Translations under genes and position numbers: made by a program | The notes under the pieces: generated by a model | Told to the model about the DNA's origin: nothing | Databases searched by the model: none | What the model saw: only the letters and a program-made list of their open reading frames with translations | Assembly (NCBI RefSeq): GCF_014805625.2 | Contig: NW_023998431.1 | Coordinates: 1,580,853 to 1,644,852, forward strand | DNA from: Glossina fuscipes | Lineage: Eukaryota > Arthropoda > Insecta > Diptera > Glossinidae | Length of the DNA stretch: 64,000 nucleotides | Reading direction: 5' to 3' | Part shown: in pieces, positions 13,403 to 24,080 of the stretch | Numbering within the stretch: position 1 is the first letter of the stretch | How the letters are laid out: every line of letters begins with the position of its first letter

Positions 13403-13681
13403 ATGGTTAATGAGAACACCGACAACACATCATCTTCAAATAATTGTTTCAATTTTCAATTTTCTTCATCAAATCAAAATTTTCGATCACTTTCAAATTC
13501 TTTAAACACTCCGAATGCGATTAATGCGGTCAATACAACTAAACAATTGGATTTGTTAGTTGCCACTAATGAGACTTTAAATAAAAAGAAATGTGATTTG
13601 TTGTCCGTTAGCGCTGATAACTTAAGTTGGAAATTTTTCGAGCAGATTGATTCATTAGATACTCGATTGAGGAAGGAAGAG
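13403..13681 (+). CDS. 5'-terminal coding exon of an unidentified host gene
   Basis: This is the best host coding sequence in the window. The start is the ATG at 13403; the in-frame TAA at 13388 excludes an earlier one, and the GTG at 13394 is not a plausible eukaryotic start. The exon holds exactly 93 codons and ends in AAG GAA GAG followed by GTAAGT, giving a phase-0 intron. The first 50 or so residues are rich in Asn, Ser and Thr with Phe-Gln motifs (NTDNTSSSNN, NFQFSSSNQNFRSLSNS) and are probably disordered. From about residue 50 the character changes to a compact, charged segment: LDLLVATNETLNKKKCDLL, then DNLSWKFFEQIDSLDTRL, ending RKEE, which suggests the start of a helix or coiled coil continuing into the next exon. 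I do not recognise the family. No upstream or downstream exon was found. Confidence 0.72.
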
Positions 13682-13687
13682 GTAAGT
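13682..13687 (+). other. Splice donor GTAAGT
   Basis: GAG/GTAAGT matches the fly 5' splice-site consensus at every intron position shown. The frame would run only five more codons (VSLDL) before a stop, so splicing here is the natural reading. Confidence 0.75.
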
Positions 13688-13699
13688 CTTGACTTGTAA

Positions 13700-16600
13700 A
13701 AAATAGTTAAATGTACAAATATATTATTTAGTTATTTAATGAGGAAATTTTCTTGTTAACACGATTATATTTATAATCGGTTTATCGAAATCATTCTAAA
13801 ATTAATCTTATCTTCTTTACACCAATCGTTAGTAATCCGCAGTGGTGGATGTATTTGACGCTTTAAAAATTCCACATATAAATTGTATAACACATCTGCC
13901 AGAATGGATTTGGTTTCAATTTTTTTTTTTTTTTTTTTGCATCCTTGCAAGAATACATTTAAGAATCAGCTAACTCGATTGGTTCGATTCAGTTCATGCA
14001 CATTAAAAACGTCAATCACTTACAATCACTTCTCATGTTTCGCTTAGAAATTTCTCTCTACAAAATAGACGACACGCGACCGAAAACAAGTTATTTCTGT
14101 TTTAAATAAGGATCAATTTTTATATAGTTATTACACAAGACTCCCTTATGTTATTCATACGAACCTTTAGGAAAATAGATTTAAAATCAATTCTCTTGAT
14201 GTATCGATGGTTGGATATTTCATCGGCTCTAGATGAGATTTAGTTGTAAACGATTCCAGTTTACTTGGTGCCTGTCTCAACAAGACGCTGAGATATTCTC
14301 AGAAAATATTTGAAATATTCATTTATTCCTCGAGAATAATAATTTTTCACTTGTGTTTTTTTCCTAAAGAAAATTTTGGAAAAAAACTTGAAATTCATTC
14401 AAAATTTTTGCTAAATTAAGTTTTCTGATTGTAATTTTCTGGCAGGAAAGACGGAAGAATAAACACGATTTATTTAAATGAATTTCGCTTAACACGCTGT
14501 TCCGATGCATGTCCCTATGCCTTAGAAGTCAAGTTTGTCTAGTGCGTCAGACCTGTTAGTATGAGTACACATTTTGTATAACGCAGTAAGTGCTTTCTTT
14601 GGATTTTTATTTAGTATTCATTACCTAAGAAGAGTGAGTTATCGTTATGAAGTATCGTGATGTACTTCTTTTTGGAAATGCACGATTTTCACATCGATTT
14701 TAAATCAAATATTTTTCATTTTTATTCTATTGCATAAAAAATAATTATTATTATGAGTCGCTTACGCTATTGATATTTGAGAATATTTTACAAATAGTCT
14801 TGAATATCGTAAATTACGGTTTTTTTTTTTTTTTTTTTTGAAAATGTGCCTTCTTCATTTCATTCAACATTCCACGCTTTTTACACTTACTCATACTGTG
14901 TGAAAAGTTACTTTTCTTTCTAGTGTAAGGATCCAAATTTGGGGATGCACTTGTTCAGTCTTCGTATAAGCATAATGAGGACTGTATTAGATCAAGTAAA
15001 AGTTTATGATTCTATAAAATATTCATTCGTACATTAATTCATTCATTCATATATTCTTAATCCAAATGAATATAGGATATGTATAAAAAAACTCATTAAA
15101 ATCATAATTAATATCTCAAAATCTCGTAATTACCAAATTTATATCAATGAGATCAATTTGACGCAGTAAACTATCAAATGATTTCAAATATTATTTGAAC
15201 TCATTTAGCTTTATTCCAAGTATTAATCAAATAATATATACAGAACTTACTATATGCACAAATAGTTTATTACAATAATTAATAAAAAAAAAATCTATTT
15301 AAACCTAAGATAAGTTCTCCCTGTGTTGTTTAGTAAACTCGTCATGATCGAGGCAATTTTCAAATTTTAACTTTTGCTAAATGTTTACCCAGAGCTTATT
15401 TCGTAAGCAGCAAAAGCATATCAGATATATGCAATCCTGTCATTTGTTAACTATTCTGTTACTTTTTTGAACTAATTTAAGTACGAAGATTAAGAAGAAG
15501 TTAAGAATAACTAAACATTTTCGTTTAGTGGTAAACAATTGAAAATGAAATAAAAATTAAATACGGTTAAGAAGCATAGGTTATTGTAATCAAAGAATGG
15601 TAAGACTTGGCTAACTAACTATGATGCAGCATAAATTCGTTCCGGCGGCCTAAACTGTTAAGAGCAAATATTTTTTATGTCTTATATGTCACTTGCGCGA
15701 ACCTATTCGTCAGAATTACGGCCAGACAACCCATCAAGACAATGCGTGTTCTCCTAGTGCTTTAATACTTTGAGATTTTCTCTGTAGAAATTGAATTTAA
15801 CCTCTCTAGTAGCCTGACTCAGCTCTCCTTTTACTTCCGTCCATCTACGAAACTCAAAGGCCTCCTATTGGCAAATCCTTTTGAATAGATAAAAACAAAA
15901 TAAAATAAATTTTTTTTTTTTCGATAAAAGTAAAGAATTGTAATTATTAACCACTGAGATAAATGTGAGACAGATATCCCTTAGAGAGCTGGCAACCCAA
16001 GAGCAAAAAAAAAGAAGGGCTTGCTCTCTAACCACATCATAATTTGTCTGTTCCCTTTAGAGCTTCCAAAATAAATTGACATTTTCACTTATCAAATACA
16101 GTTTTTCTTTAATATTTTATAACATCCTTAGTTTCCGAAGGCTCATCTTATTTTCGTTGAGATGCTTGCTATTTCGCTTATTTATAATTAAGAATTTTAA
16201 AATGTCAACTCACTTTGGGCCACAGACTCGGTAGGTATGCAAAAGCTTAGAACAACCAACATGTCACCATTTCTTCCAAATGTCAAGCTGTACACTAATT
16301 CCAGCTTTGAAGCTGGCAAAGACTCTTTCCGCATATCCGCAGTCATTTCCTTTGCTGGGCAATATGTCCTAAGCTCTTATTAACTTCGTCTAAGATTCCT
16401 CGCTGCAAGTTCCAACTTCTTCCATTCTATCTTTAAAGGAATATACAAACGGATGATTAGAAGGGAGAAGCAAATTAAAGTTTTTTCCAAAGTTTTCCAT
16501 GGCCGTAGAAATACCGATTCCAAGACGTGAAAGCAATTGTATGCTGCATCGCAATAGGATGGCATCGCCAGTTATAGGTGTAAAGAAGAATATTTTTCTT

Positions 16601-17620
16601 TAAAACTGACATTTTAAACGCGTTTACTTAGAGTTTACCAAGTTTTACGAGCTTACCGTGTACCCGGCGCCCTTCAATTGACCCATCATTATACTAAAAT
16701 TCGACCAACAAAACAAGGAATTTTTCAACTTTTGTAATCAATTTTTGAGCGATTTATTCTGAAACAGAAAGAACGGTCACGATAGTTTTTTAAGCAATAT
16801 TTCAATGACCGCTTATTAAAAATCTAATAATAATTTCCGAAAAATCTTATTTTGATGATTTCAGAGTATAGCGGTCTTTGTTTTTATTAAGTTGTTTGGA
16901 AGAAAATTTGCCGATCTGCAGCTATATGGCGAATCATGTCAAAGGGGAAAAGCATTGTTTTCCGAGAGCTGCTTGTTACGCCTTCATTTCTATTTTGAAA
17001 ACTTCGAGAAAGAATTCTTTAGATAACTCTTAAGCCGCATATCAATGAATCTTTTCATTTTCTCAAAATAAGTGCGGAAAAGGAGAGGGCTCTGTGTTTC
17101 TCAATCTTAATTTTATGAAAATCTTTAGATAATTTTAAATTTTATTCTTAGAAGAAGAACTTAAGAATTTCCTTAAATCAATACTTCTTAACTTCAATAG
17201 ATTTTACTCTTCAGACTGCTTTATTGATACAGTTTGTTTGTGTATCGACCTTTTGCGGCACCTTTTTAACTTTTTGTTGACCTTTAGTTTTTAACTTTTT
17301 AACGTAGTCCGAAATTTGTCGATTGAAAAAAACGTCGAACATATCTTTGCTTTTTTTTACTTTCCTCCGGCTGGATTAAAAATTTGTTTCTACAAATAAG
17401 CTATCATTTTCTTTTTATTTTTATTTTTTTTTTTTTATTGTCAAGCAATTTTAAAAACACTTCTCTTCAGCGGACATTTTTCAGAAATTTTCTTTCAGAT
17501 AGCAACCTTCTCTTATAATTACATATTTCTTTTTTATTTTTATTACACATTTAAGTTACAATCTATTTAAGAAGATTATAAGTAAATATTATCGCAAGAC
17601 ATGATGTTTAAATGTTATTA
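13700..17620. other. Gene-less stretch, probably intron
   Basis: No coding exon could be supported. T runs occur at 13059-13078 (upstream of the exon), 13920-13938 and 14820-14839. The frame at 16380-16565 on the minus strand matches nothing I know. If the 13.4 kb exon is spliced, all this sequence is in its first intron. Confidence 0.5.
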
Positions 17621-17621
17621 T

Positions 17622-17783
17622 ATCCGCCTGAGTGGCTGAAGGCGAGAAATCTCGACCAGCAACTCAACGGTCGTGGGTTCGAATCTCAAGTGCGGTAGAG
17701 TATTCAATAAAAGCCGATACCCTTAGATGCTAGTGCCTTAAGAGTTTTGTCTTAGAATTTATTTCTCTGGTGAAATTAATAAT
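17622..17783 (+). mobile_element. tRNA-derived SINE, family 1, left arm of inverted pair
   Basis: The head reads like a tRNA: an A-box-like GAGTGGCTGAAGGCG near 17630-17645 and a good B box, GGGTTCGAATC, at 17676-17686. The GAAATCTCGA part between them recalls tRNA-Ser. The body then runs through AAGCCGAT and TTAGATGCTAGTGC to TTTATTTCTCTGG and GAAATT, ending in an AATAATAA-type tail. The same body and tail recur, in reverse, at 17795-17955 and at 34866-34955. Internal RNA polymerase III promoter, defined body and AAT tail are SINE hallmarks. The body is not a tRNA, so this is not a functional tRNA gene. Confidence 0.68.
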
Positions 17784-17794
17784 AAAAAATTAAT

Positions 17795-17955
17795 TTAGTC
17801 AGAGAAATAGATACAAGATAAGAATAAAGGCTTAAAGCTCTAGCACCTAAGACTATCTATCGGCTTTATTGAAAATTCTATCGCATGTGAGATTTGAATC
17901 CACGACAACCATTGAAGTGTTAGTGGATATCCTTTACCTACTCTTAGAAAATTCT
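17795..17955 (-). mobile_element. tRNA-derived SINE, family 1, right arm of inverted pair
   Basis: The reverse complement repeats the left arm: a B-box-like GGATTCAAATCTCAC, AATAAAGCCGATAG, CTTAGGTGCTAGAGC, and ATTTCTCTGACTAAATT. It is more diverged than the left arm, notably in the A-box region (GAGTAGGTAAAGGA). The two copies are tail to tail with roughly 10-20 bases of AAT-rich sequence between them, so a transcript across both could fold into a long hairpin. Confidence 0.66.
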
Positions 17956-18109
17956 CTGTAAAATAATTTAAAGAACAAAAGTACATGGATTTCTAAATGG
18001 AAGACTCATGTGTATGATGTCTCATCAAGCTCCTTATTTCATTGAATCAATTTAGAAGAGATATTTACACGATTACTCAGTACTATACTCAGTATTTTAA
18101 AGAAAGCCA

Positions 18110-18304
18110 ATGAATTGTATTTTCAATAATTGGAAAATCTACGCGAGCATGAATAGTTTTGTTGCCAACGAAGCGCGAGACATTAGTGATAAGGAGAAGA
18201 GTCTTAAGTTAATATTATTAGAATATTTCAAAATTAGAACTACTGGCTATTCCCCGCAGTTCTATGTAATAAGTCCAAATAGGTTGGAAACTAATCTACT
18301 ATAA
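18110..18304 (+). other. 64-codon open frame of unknown status
   Basis: The frame has an ATG and no recognisable domain. Its codon use looks like that of the surrounding AT-rich DNA and it lies between SINE and retrotransposon scraps. Chance is the likeliest explanation. Confidence 0.12.
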
Positions 18305-18359
18305 AATGTACTTATTGCTTAGATAAAGTTGAGAGCCTGGACCATAAAAAGCCATAAAA

Positions 18360-18510
18360 AGTTCTCGGGTTTGAAACCCAAATTCCTCAAGTTTAGCCTT
18401 TTTATGATTTTTACATATTAGTTCGCGGTCAATACGTAAGCCACAATATTTTACATTGCCAAGAATAATAAGCTTTTGCTCTAGAGCTGTATAGATATGC
18501 TTTAACTAAT
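18360..18510 (-). mobile_element. Fragment of Jockey-like reverse transcriptase (thumb region)
   Basis: On the minus strand a continuous frame reads QKLIILGNVKYCGLRIDREL and then an ICKNHKKAK segment. Jockey and CR1 ORF2 proteins have a block of the form V-K-Y-L-G-x-x-[IVF]-D-x-x-L-x-W-x-x-H just after the catalytic core, and the spacing here fits. No catalytic motif is present. It is a short, badly decayed fragment and may belong to a different copy from those at 21.7 and 35.6 kb. Confidence 0.42.
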
Positions 18511-18904
18511 GGTTTAGAAAATGCTAGCATTGGCTTAGCCACCATAACTATCTTTGCACACTTTCTATTCATCAAATGTTTAAAAATTTTCTACGAAAAT
18601 TTTCGAAATAAAAATCTGAACTTATTTTCAAGAAAATTCTTGATGTTGAAAGCAGCAAAGCATAAAATTATCGACTGCATTACTTAACATTGACATTAAC
18701 AACGTTTAAAGCGAAACAATAGTAGCTCGCAATTATGAAACTTCGCCCTCCTTCTTGAATGATGCTTAAAACTTAGACTCGTTATTAGAATCGACCAACA
18801 AAATGCATGAGTATATAATTGTTTATCTTCCAAAACAAAACGTTCGTAGCCTTTTGCAAGTTTGCCTCGAGCTATCGTTTGTTTCCTTTTCTTTTTTTTT
18901 TCTC

Positions 18905-19110
18905 AAAACATATGGGTAGCGCGCAGCCTACACGATAAGAAGCACAATTATCCCTCCGGCATACTCGGGTTCAATTCTCAATGCGACAAACTATAATTTA
19001 ATTACGAGTGCCATGGAACCGAGTTATAGTGAATGTTCGCCCGATAAATGCATAACATTTCCCGCGCTATAGTCACCTAGCCATATCGCTTTCTTCACAT
19101 TTCTTTGCGA
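18905..19110 (+). mobile_element. tRNA-derived SINE, family 2, copy 1
   Basis: A tRNA-like head with GGGTAGCGCG (A-box-like) and CGGGTTCAATTCTC (B box, 18965-18978) is followed by a body with GAGTTATAGTGAATGTTCGC and AAATGCATAACA. The same order of blocks occurs in the next copy (GCTGTAGGGAGTGCTTAGTC then AAATTCATAAC) and at 60.4 kb (GCTATAGTGAGTGCTCTGTC). Confidence 0.52.
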
Positions 19111-19119
19111 CCTTTAGCA

Positions 19120-19420
19120 AATAATTATACGCGTATAGTGAAAAGGTAGTCGAATTGATAAGAATCGTCAGTGTTCGCGAGCTCAAATTCCAAGTATGGC
19201 AAAGCTTACTTTGGCCGTAGCTGTAGGGAGTGCTTAGTCAGTAAATTCATAACTCTTGGGGCACACAGCCGTTAGACTGTAGCGACCCTCTCCCTATCTC
19301 TTCTTCTTTCCTCACTTCTTTGTAACCATCACCGCATCACACGAATTCACATGGGCTCAGCTGAGTGATTGATTAGTCATCTTAAAAAAAATAAAAAAAT
19401 AAAAATAAAACAAAAACAAA
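19120..19420 (+). mobile_element. tRNA-derived SINE, family 2, copy 2 with A-rich tail
   Basis: The head is worn: a GTTCGCGAGCTCAAATTCC block at 19173-19191 stands where the B box is expected. The body reads TTTGGCCGTAGCTGTAGG, a CTTCTTCTTTCC-like pyrimidine block, and GAGTGATTGATTAGTCAT, then an A-rich tail (19382-19420). The copy at 60.4 kb ends with a matching TGAGTGATTGGTCAT, which sets the 3' end of the family. It sits directly behind copy 1 in the same direction. Confidence 0.57.
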
Positions 19421-21560
19421 GAGAAGGAACCGAAACTGTATATTCGTTGTTTCTGGATATCTATCTATATCCGTGCGTGGAGGCTTTTTTCTTCTTTTTT
19501 CGCCTATTTCCTTCTAATTTTAATTTAGTTTTTGCGTGTCCTACATTCAAAATTTGAATGTTTATCTTTTGCATATGAATTTTAACTTTATTGTGTTAGT
19601 ATCTTATAACTGATTTACTTTAAAAAAATAAATAAATAAATAAATAAGAAAAATTAAACCTGTTCAATTTGCAAAATCACTGGCCTATGCTTGTTTCCAA
19701 GGTATAAAGTGATATTGAACCTTTCGTATCGTCTTAATTGAATTAATCACTTTAAGGCAATAATTTAAATAAAATATTTCTCAGCGTTTGAAACCTCCTT
19801 ACATTCATTATCCAGTATTTAACTTGGATTCATGATATTTTGTATGTTTTAAACGAGCAAACTTAGTTGTATTCTTTGTGCGCTTTCTCGCACTTTCACT
19901 GTCGTTGAAGCTAAATTACAAACAATATAAAAAAAAAAGAAGAGCATACCACGAGCCGCCACTTTAACAGTTCATGTGTAAATTAATCCCACGTAATATT
20001 TTTAGCATTCTTAAAACAAATATATTTTTTTTTAAATATATATTTTTTTTTTTTTTTTTTTTGTCTTTCTTTACGCCTGATAAACAAACACATCGATCAT
20101 AACAGAAAGAAAAATGGGCATTGATCCACTCGAATCTAATTTGCAGCAGAATTCTATACTATTTTGCTTGTAATAGATTCTGAATATTTGCCGCATCAGT
20201 CCAATCAGTCCAAAGATCACTTTGCTAAATGTGTGAGTAATTGTAGTAAACTTTTGCATGATAATATATTGAGGCTTCTCAGCACACCAAAAGAATTTAT
20301 CGAAGCCTTTCGGAAGTTTCTCGTGCCCTTTCTTGTTAAAGCAAACAATAAGGTTTTGATTACGATGGTATGTTTGTTGCCGTATTGTTCTTATTTTTCT
20401 TGTTATATTTATGACAAAAGGTTTAATGAAGATTACGTGACATAACAGTCACTGGTTTCCCTTTTTTTCGAGACGCTTTTCACCATTTTTCTTAAACTGC
20501 ACGACACTTCGAACTATTAATGAATTTCAGTTCGTAGTCTTTGTTTGTTTTTTTCAAATCTGTTACACAGCCACACACCAAACGCCTGGCCCGATTGCTT
20601 TGCAGTCCGTAGACTTATATTGTATTTTCATCTATCATATTGAGCGGTAAATTTTCCTATATATTCGTATATATGTAATCGTAAGCATGGGCTATCAGCA
20701 GTGGAAATCAAAATTGTCTGGACAAACACGATTTTTCTTCTTCAACATACTATAAGGGAATGTTTTCAATTAATATGTTTTCTCATCTACTCTATCTTTA
20801 TTGATCATTCAATTCGTTTATATTGTAATCGAAAATTACTCAAACCTAATATACGGGAAGTCTATCATTATATTGGCAATAATTAATTCCTAACCGACCA
20901 ATTCGAACCAATTTTGAAAATGAAAGCGAATAATCGATAAACTGTTCTGCCGCAAATAATACATTAAATCATTCAAGAATGAAACTGAGGAATTCACAAA
21001 AGCTATAAATGTGGGCAAGTTAATGTGTTCAGCGCGCATTATTGAACTTTTTGAATGTTTAAATCATTGAACAGAGTAAAGAATTTATTCTCGTTGAGAT
21101 CATGTGCTGCAAATAGATAAATTGTTGTTTTGGACTAGCACTGTAACAGGGCTATAGCAAGACCTTGGCTTGGCGGGTAATTTATTGTAAGTACAAGTAT
21201 TGTAAGTGCTGATTTTTAAACTCATGAAGTTAAGAGTTACTTATCAGAGTTAAAGACATCTTGCCAAGAGACATACGACACGTACTTTATTCTTAGTTGA
21301 CATAGAAACGCGAGCTTGTGGTCTTTACAGCTAATAATGAGATTAGAGTTAGATATTTATTATTGAAACGAATCAGCGTTTGCTATCTTTACTCCCTCCC
21401 TCCCTCCCTCCCTCCCTCCTCTATATGCAGCAGGTGAAGGTATTTGGGCTCTTCTCGTCTTCTTTGTTTCGTTGTTTAATCTGTTACTAATAACTTGACA
21501 TTTATATACTCTGTTTTCTTGACATCTACCCGGTGTATGTTGTAATCTTGTCGTTCATGT
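19421..21560. other. Gene-less AT-rich stretch
   Basis: Open frames at 19369-19557, 20071-20259, 20164-20445 and 20701-20886 match nothing; the frame at 20164 begins with TTG rather than ATG. Simple sequence includes a TAAA run near 19626-19648, a T run at 20043-20062 and (CTCC)n at 21391-21420. Confidence 0.5.
21391..21420. repeat. (CTCC)n microsatellite
   Basis: Seven tetranucleotide units on a strongly pyrimidine strand, just downstream (in element orientation) of the truncated Jockey copy 1. Confidence 0.9.
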
Positions 21561-21744
21561 TTACACATGTGTTAATGAATAAATAAATAAGCAACTAAAG
21601 CGAGTGAGTTCTTCACCTGCTAGCCTTGAATTGCATATCCTCACAACTTGATTGCATATATTTTCATCGATTATCTCCATAATCATTAACTTGAATACAA
21701 CTATTATAACTCTCATCAAGGTTAAGTGCAGTTTGCCCATTAAT

Positions 21745-22111
21745 TTATGCGTCATTTGATATATATTTGGAAGAAGTTTTATTGAGATTAAGTAAGCAAG
21801 TAAACTCTAAGAGATTCGTAATAGTTGGTCTTCTGTTTAGGAAGCCATGCTGGAATGGAGAAACGTGAAATTTGAAAACAGAAGCTAAATATTGGGTAAC
21901 GAATCGCTCAAACAACTTCGGTGAGACACTCAACTTGGCAATGCCTGTGTAGTTCTTCATTTATGAAGCGGAATAAGGAAACTACGCTTCCAACACAAAG
22001 GGAAAACACCTGATGTCCAGGACTGCTTAAAACTGTTTGAAATAAGAACATATAGCTCGTTAGAGCATGATTGGAGTACACATGATAGAATGCCATCCGT
22101 CCCAGGTGCAC
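21745..22111 (-). pseudogene. Jockey-like reverse transcriptase fragment, copy 1
   Basis: Two overlapping frames (21745-21960 and 21908-22111) carry the amino-terminal reverse transcriptase blocks: FSPKLFERFVTQYL-like text (KLFERFVTQYLASVF) and SPFQHGFLNRRPTITNLLEF, the Q-H-G-F-x-x-x-R-S-T-x-T-N-L block. The catalytic D-F-x-K-A-F-D, QGS and YADD motifs do not follow. A frame shift lies near 21930. Confidence 0.65.
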
Positions 22112-22188
22112 AACTAATGAACCGAAATCAAGTTAGTTACCGGATACGAATAATTAACAGATAAATCGAAATCAGCAGTGGAAAAATT

Positions 22189-22776
22189 TTATCTAATGTA
22201 TTCAGTAAAGAGATTTGAGAATTCAAGGTCAGAGGACTCGGGGCCATTAAAGGAAACATGCGAGGGATGTATGGTAATGTTTCGTTTGGACTTAACAAAC
22301 TTCAAAAAATATTTAAGGTTAACTGAGAGTGAGGATTTCATCAACTGAAGGTGCCCGCAATAACATGGGTGGCCTTGCAGCAGAATAGTCGAAATAGTCA
22401 TAAGAAGTTTACTTTTCATAAATCTTTCAAAAGGTGAGGCTTTCCAATTTTTGCAATCTTTAATACTCTTGTTGAATCCTAGCGGACAAATGCCTTGAGT
22501 CCGAGGTTGCTTGAAGGGAACGGATCCAGAAATAGCTAAGCTTAATACATTATAAAACGATGATAGTAGGGTCTCAATATTCCCAGCAAAAAAATCGAGC
22601 ATAATGTGTGAGAGATGAGATTTAAGCAGTAAGTTATTGCTTTTATTAAAATCGTAATGTGTAGAATGGGTGGGTACCCTACAGACAGAATTATCACTAT
22701 AACGCCGAGCCACTTGTGGAAAATTGAAGTGCGCCTCTGCTATGAGTTTATGCGCAGGTTTAGACTTTTCGGCCAC
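22189..22776 (-). pseudogene. Jockey-like ORF2 linker, copy 1
   Basis: A 195-codon open frame between the endonuclease and the reverse transcriptase. The motif series FERFMKSKLL, NLKYFLKFVKSKRN and FNGPESSDLEFSNLFTEYI matches the usual linker plan in which a K-x-F-W-x-[FY]-[IV]-x-x-K-R segment precedes a L-F-x-x-[FY]-F segment. Copy 2 has VVNSKRR and FNDSEALSDIQTFNFFAEYL at the same places, showing common origin. Confidence 0.65.
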
Positions 22777-22829
22777 GCCACAAATGAGGATGGCCTGTTT
22801 CTTATAAATAGAGATATTCGCATTTGGAG

Positions 22830-23110
22830 AAATAAAGGAGCAAGTTACACTTAACTGTTTACTGCCAACTTTCGTCCGAATGGCAATAATTTCAACGTCG
22901 AAAGGAGTAGGAAATTCAAATATATAAACACCACCACCAGCGCGATCCGATCGATCCTTTCTGAAAACCTGGAAAGAATTGTGAAAAAGTTCCAGCGAGT
23001 GTAAATTAAGGTTTAATCAAGTTTTTGTGAAAGCCAAACAGGAAAACTCCGTGCCGAATGAATTTAGGAAAGAGGAGCGAATTGTTGAGTTTAGGGTCTT
23101 AACATTTTTT
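22830..23110 (-). pseudogene. Jockey-like ORF2 endonuclease remnant, copy 1
   Basis: On the minus strand, 22919-22972 gives FRKDRSDRAGGGVYIF, the D-R-x-x-R-x-G-G-G-V-x-[IL] block of the apurinic-type (exonuclease III-like) endonuclease of LINEs, followed by a beta-strand-like EIIAIRTK. Just upstream, NLHSLELFHNSF follows a stop where a SETWL-type motif is expected. The domain makes the target-site nick in active elements; here it is broken by at least one stop. Confidence 0.62.
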
Positions 23111-23376
23111 AGATGAAAGTTACTGGGCCTGAAGAAACATTTAGTTGTCTGAGTTGGAACAAGGATACCGTGTTAGTATTACGGGGACGATCCCGAGGAA
23201 TGAATTCCTTTATTAAAGATCCAACTCTCCACAATTGTTTATTGAACAAAATGTTCATATTTTCAATCGGAACTAACACCTTAAAGTCGATATAGCTTTT
23301 TATTAAGGTAGAACCAACTTGAAAATGCTAACACTGCTGAAATGGACGGATGGGCCTTTTGCAGCAAGATAACTTT

Positions 23377-24080
23377 CTATGTTATCCTCAGAGATGTCAG
23401 GCGCGAGTCTTGACACTTGAATACTGCCCTTCTGGGGGTTACTGGCGACAAGCGGGCGTTATCCATATTAGGAACTATAGGATTCGCAGGTAGAGAGCAT
23501 TGGGTTGGAGAGAAAATAGAGGGAGCGACTACACCTGCTTCTGCAGCTCGGTGAGCAGTCGACGCACCCGAACAGTTAGGATGAGAGGCGTCTTTACTTT
23601 TTTTAATATTCTTGGAAGATATAGACAAAGTGGCCTGAGGCGCACCATTGGAAGGGGACATTTCAGCATAACTGAAACGAGGAGGTCTTTCCAGCTTATT
23701 TGTAACTTGTAGGCTAGCAGGTGAGTCAACGATAGAGGAAACGCTAATCTTTCTCATCGAATGAATCGATGTATAAGATTTAGACGAAGACGGAGGTGAA
23801 GTAACGCACGATACACTATGAGGTGTCCTTTTGCAGGCTGGGAGAGAAGATGAGTGCTCTAGATAGCGACAGTCATCGAACATTGCCTTAATGTTGTCAA
23901 ACTTTTCCTACAATGTTACAAGGTTTTCACTTAATTTCAGACAAAACCATTCCTTGTCTCTGTGAAGGGTTAAAAAAAAGTCAATGTCCCGCTGTCTACA
24001 GTCAGGACCTGACCAACGTAGTCCTTTGGAAAGATCGAGGACTGCATCTGCAGCACAGCTAGTGATGTGTACTTCGCATG
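23377..24080 (-). pseudogene. Jockey-like ORF1 remnant, copy 1
   Basis: Within ORF1 the longest open frame is 23377-23883 (168 codons, first Met in a MFDDCRYLEHSSSLP segment). The reading continues upstream in shifted frames with a SKGLRWSGPDCRQRDIDFF segment and HRDKEWFCLKLSENLV, so the true start lies near 24080. The carboxyl half is Ser/Pro/Thr-rich and disordered. A segment with PSIFSPTQ and LSPVTPRRAVF aligns with SIFSSSQ and LTAVSPRISTF in copy 2. No CCHC zinc knuckle is visible. Such ORF1 proteins bind element RNA; that role is inferred from position. Confidence 0.55.

Noticed and set aside
15700..15880. Possible RNase H-like MDGSK text on the minus strand
   Set aside because: A five-residue match in a frame broken by stops on both sides, without the other RNase H motifs.
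16380..16565. 61-codon minus-strand frame
   Set aside because: No motif and no splice context.
20164..20445. 93-codon open frame
   Set aside because: Starts with TTG, has no recognisable domain, and an ATG occurs only near its end.
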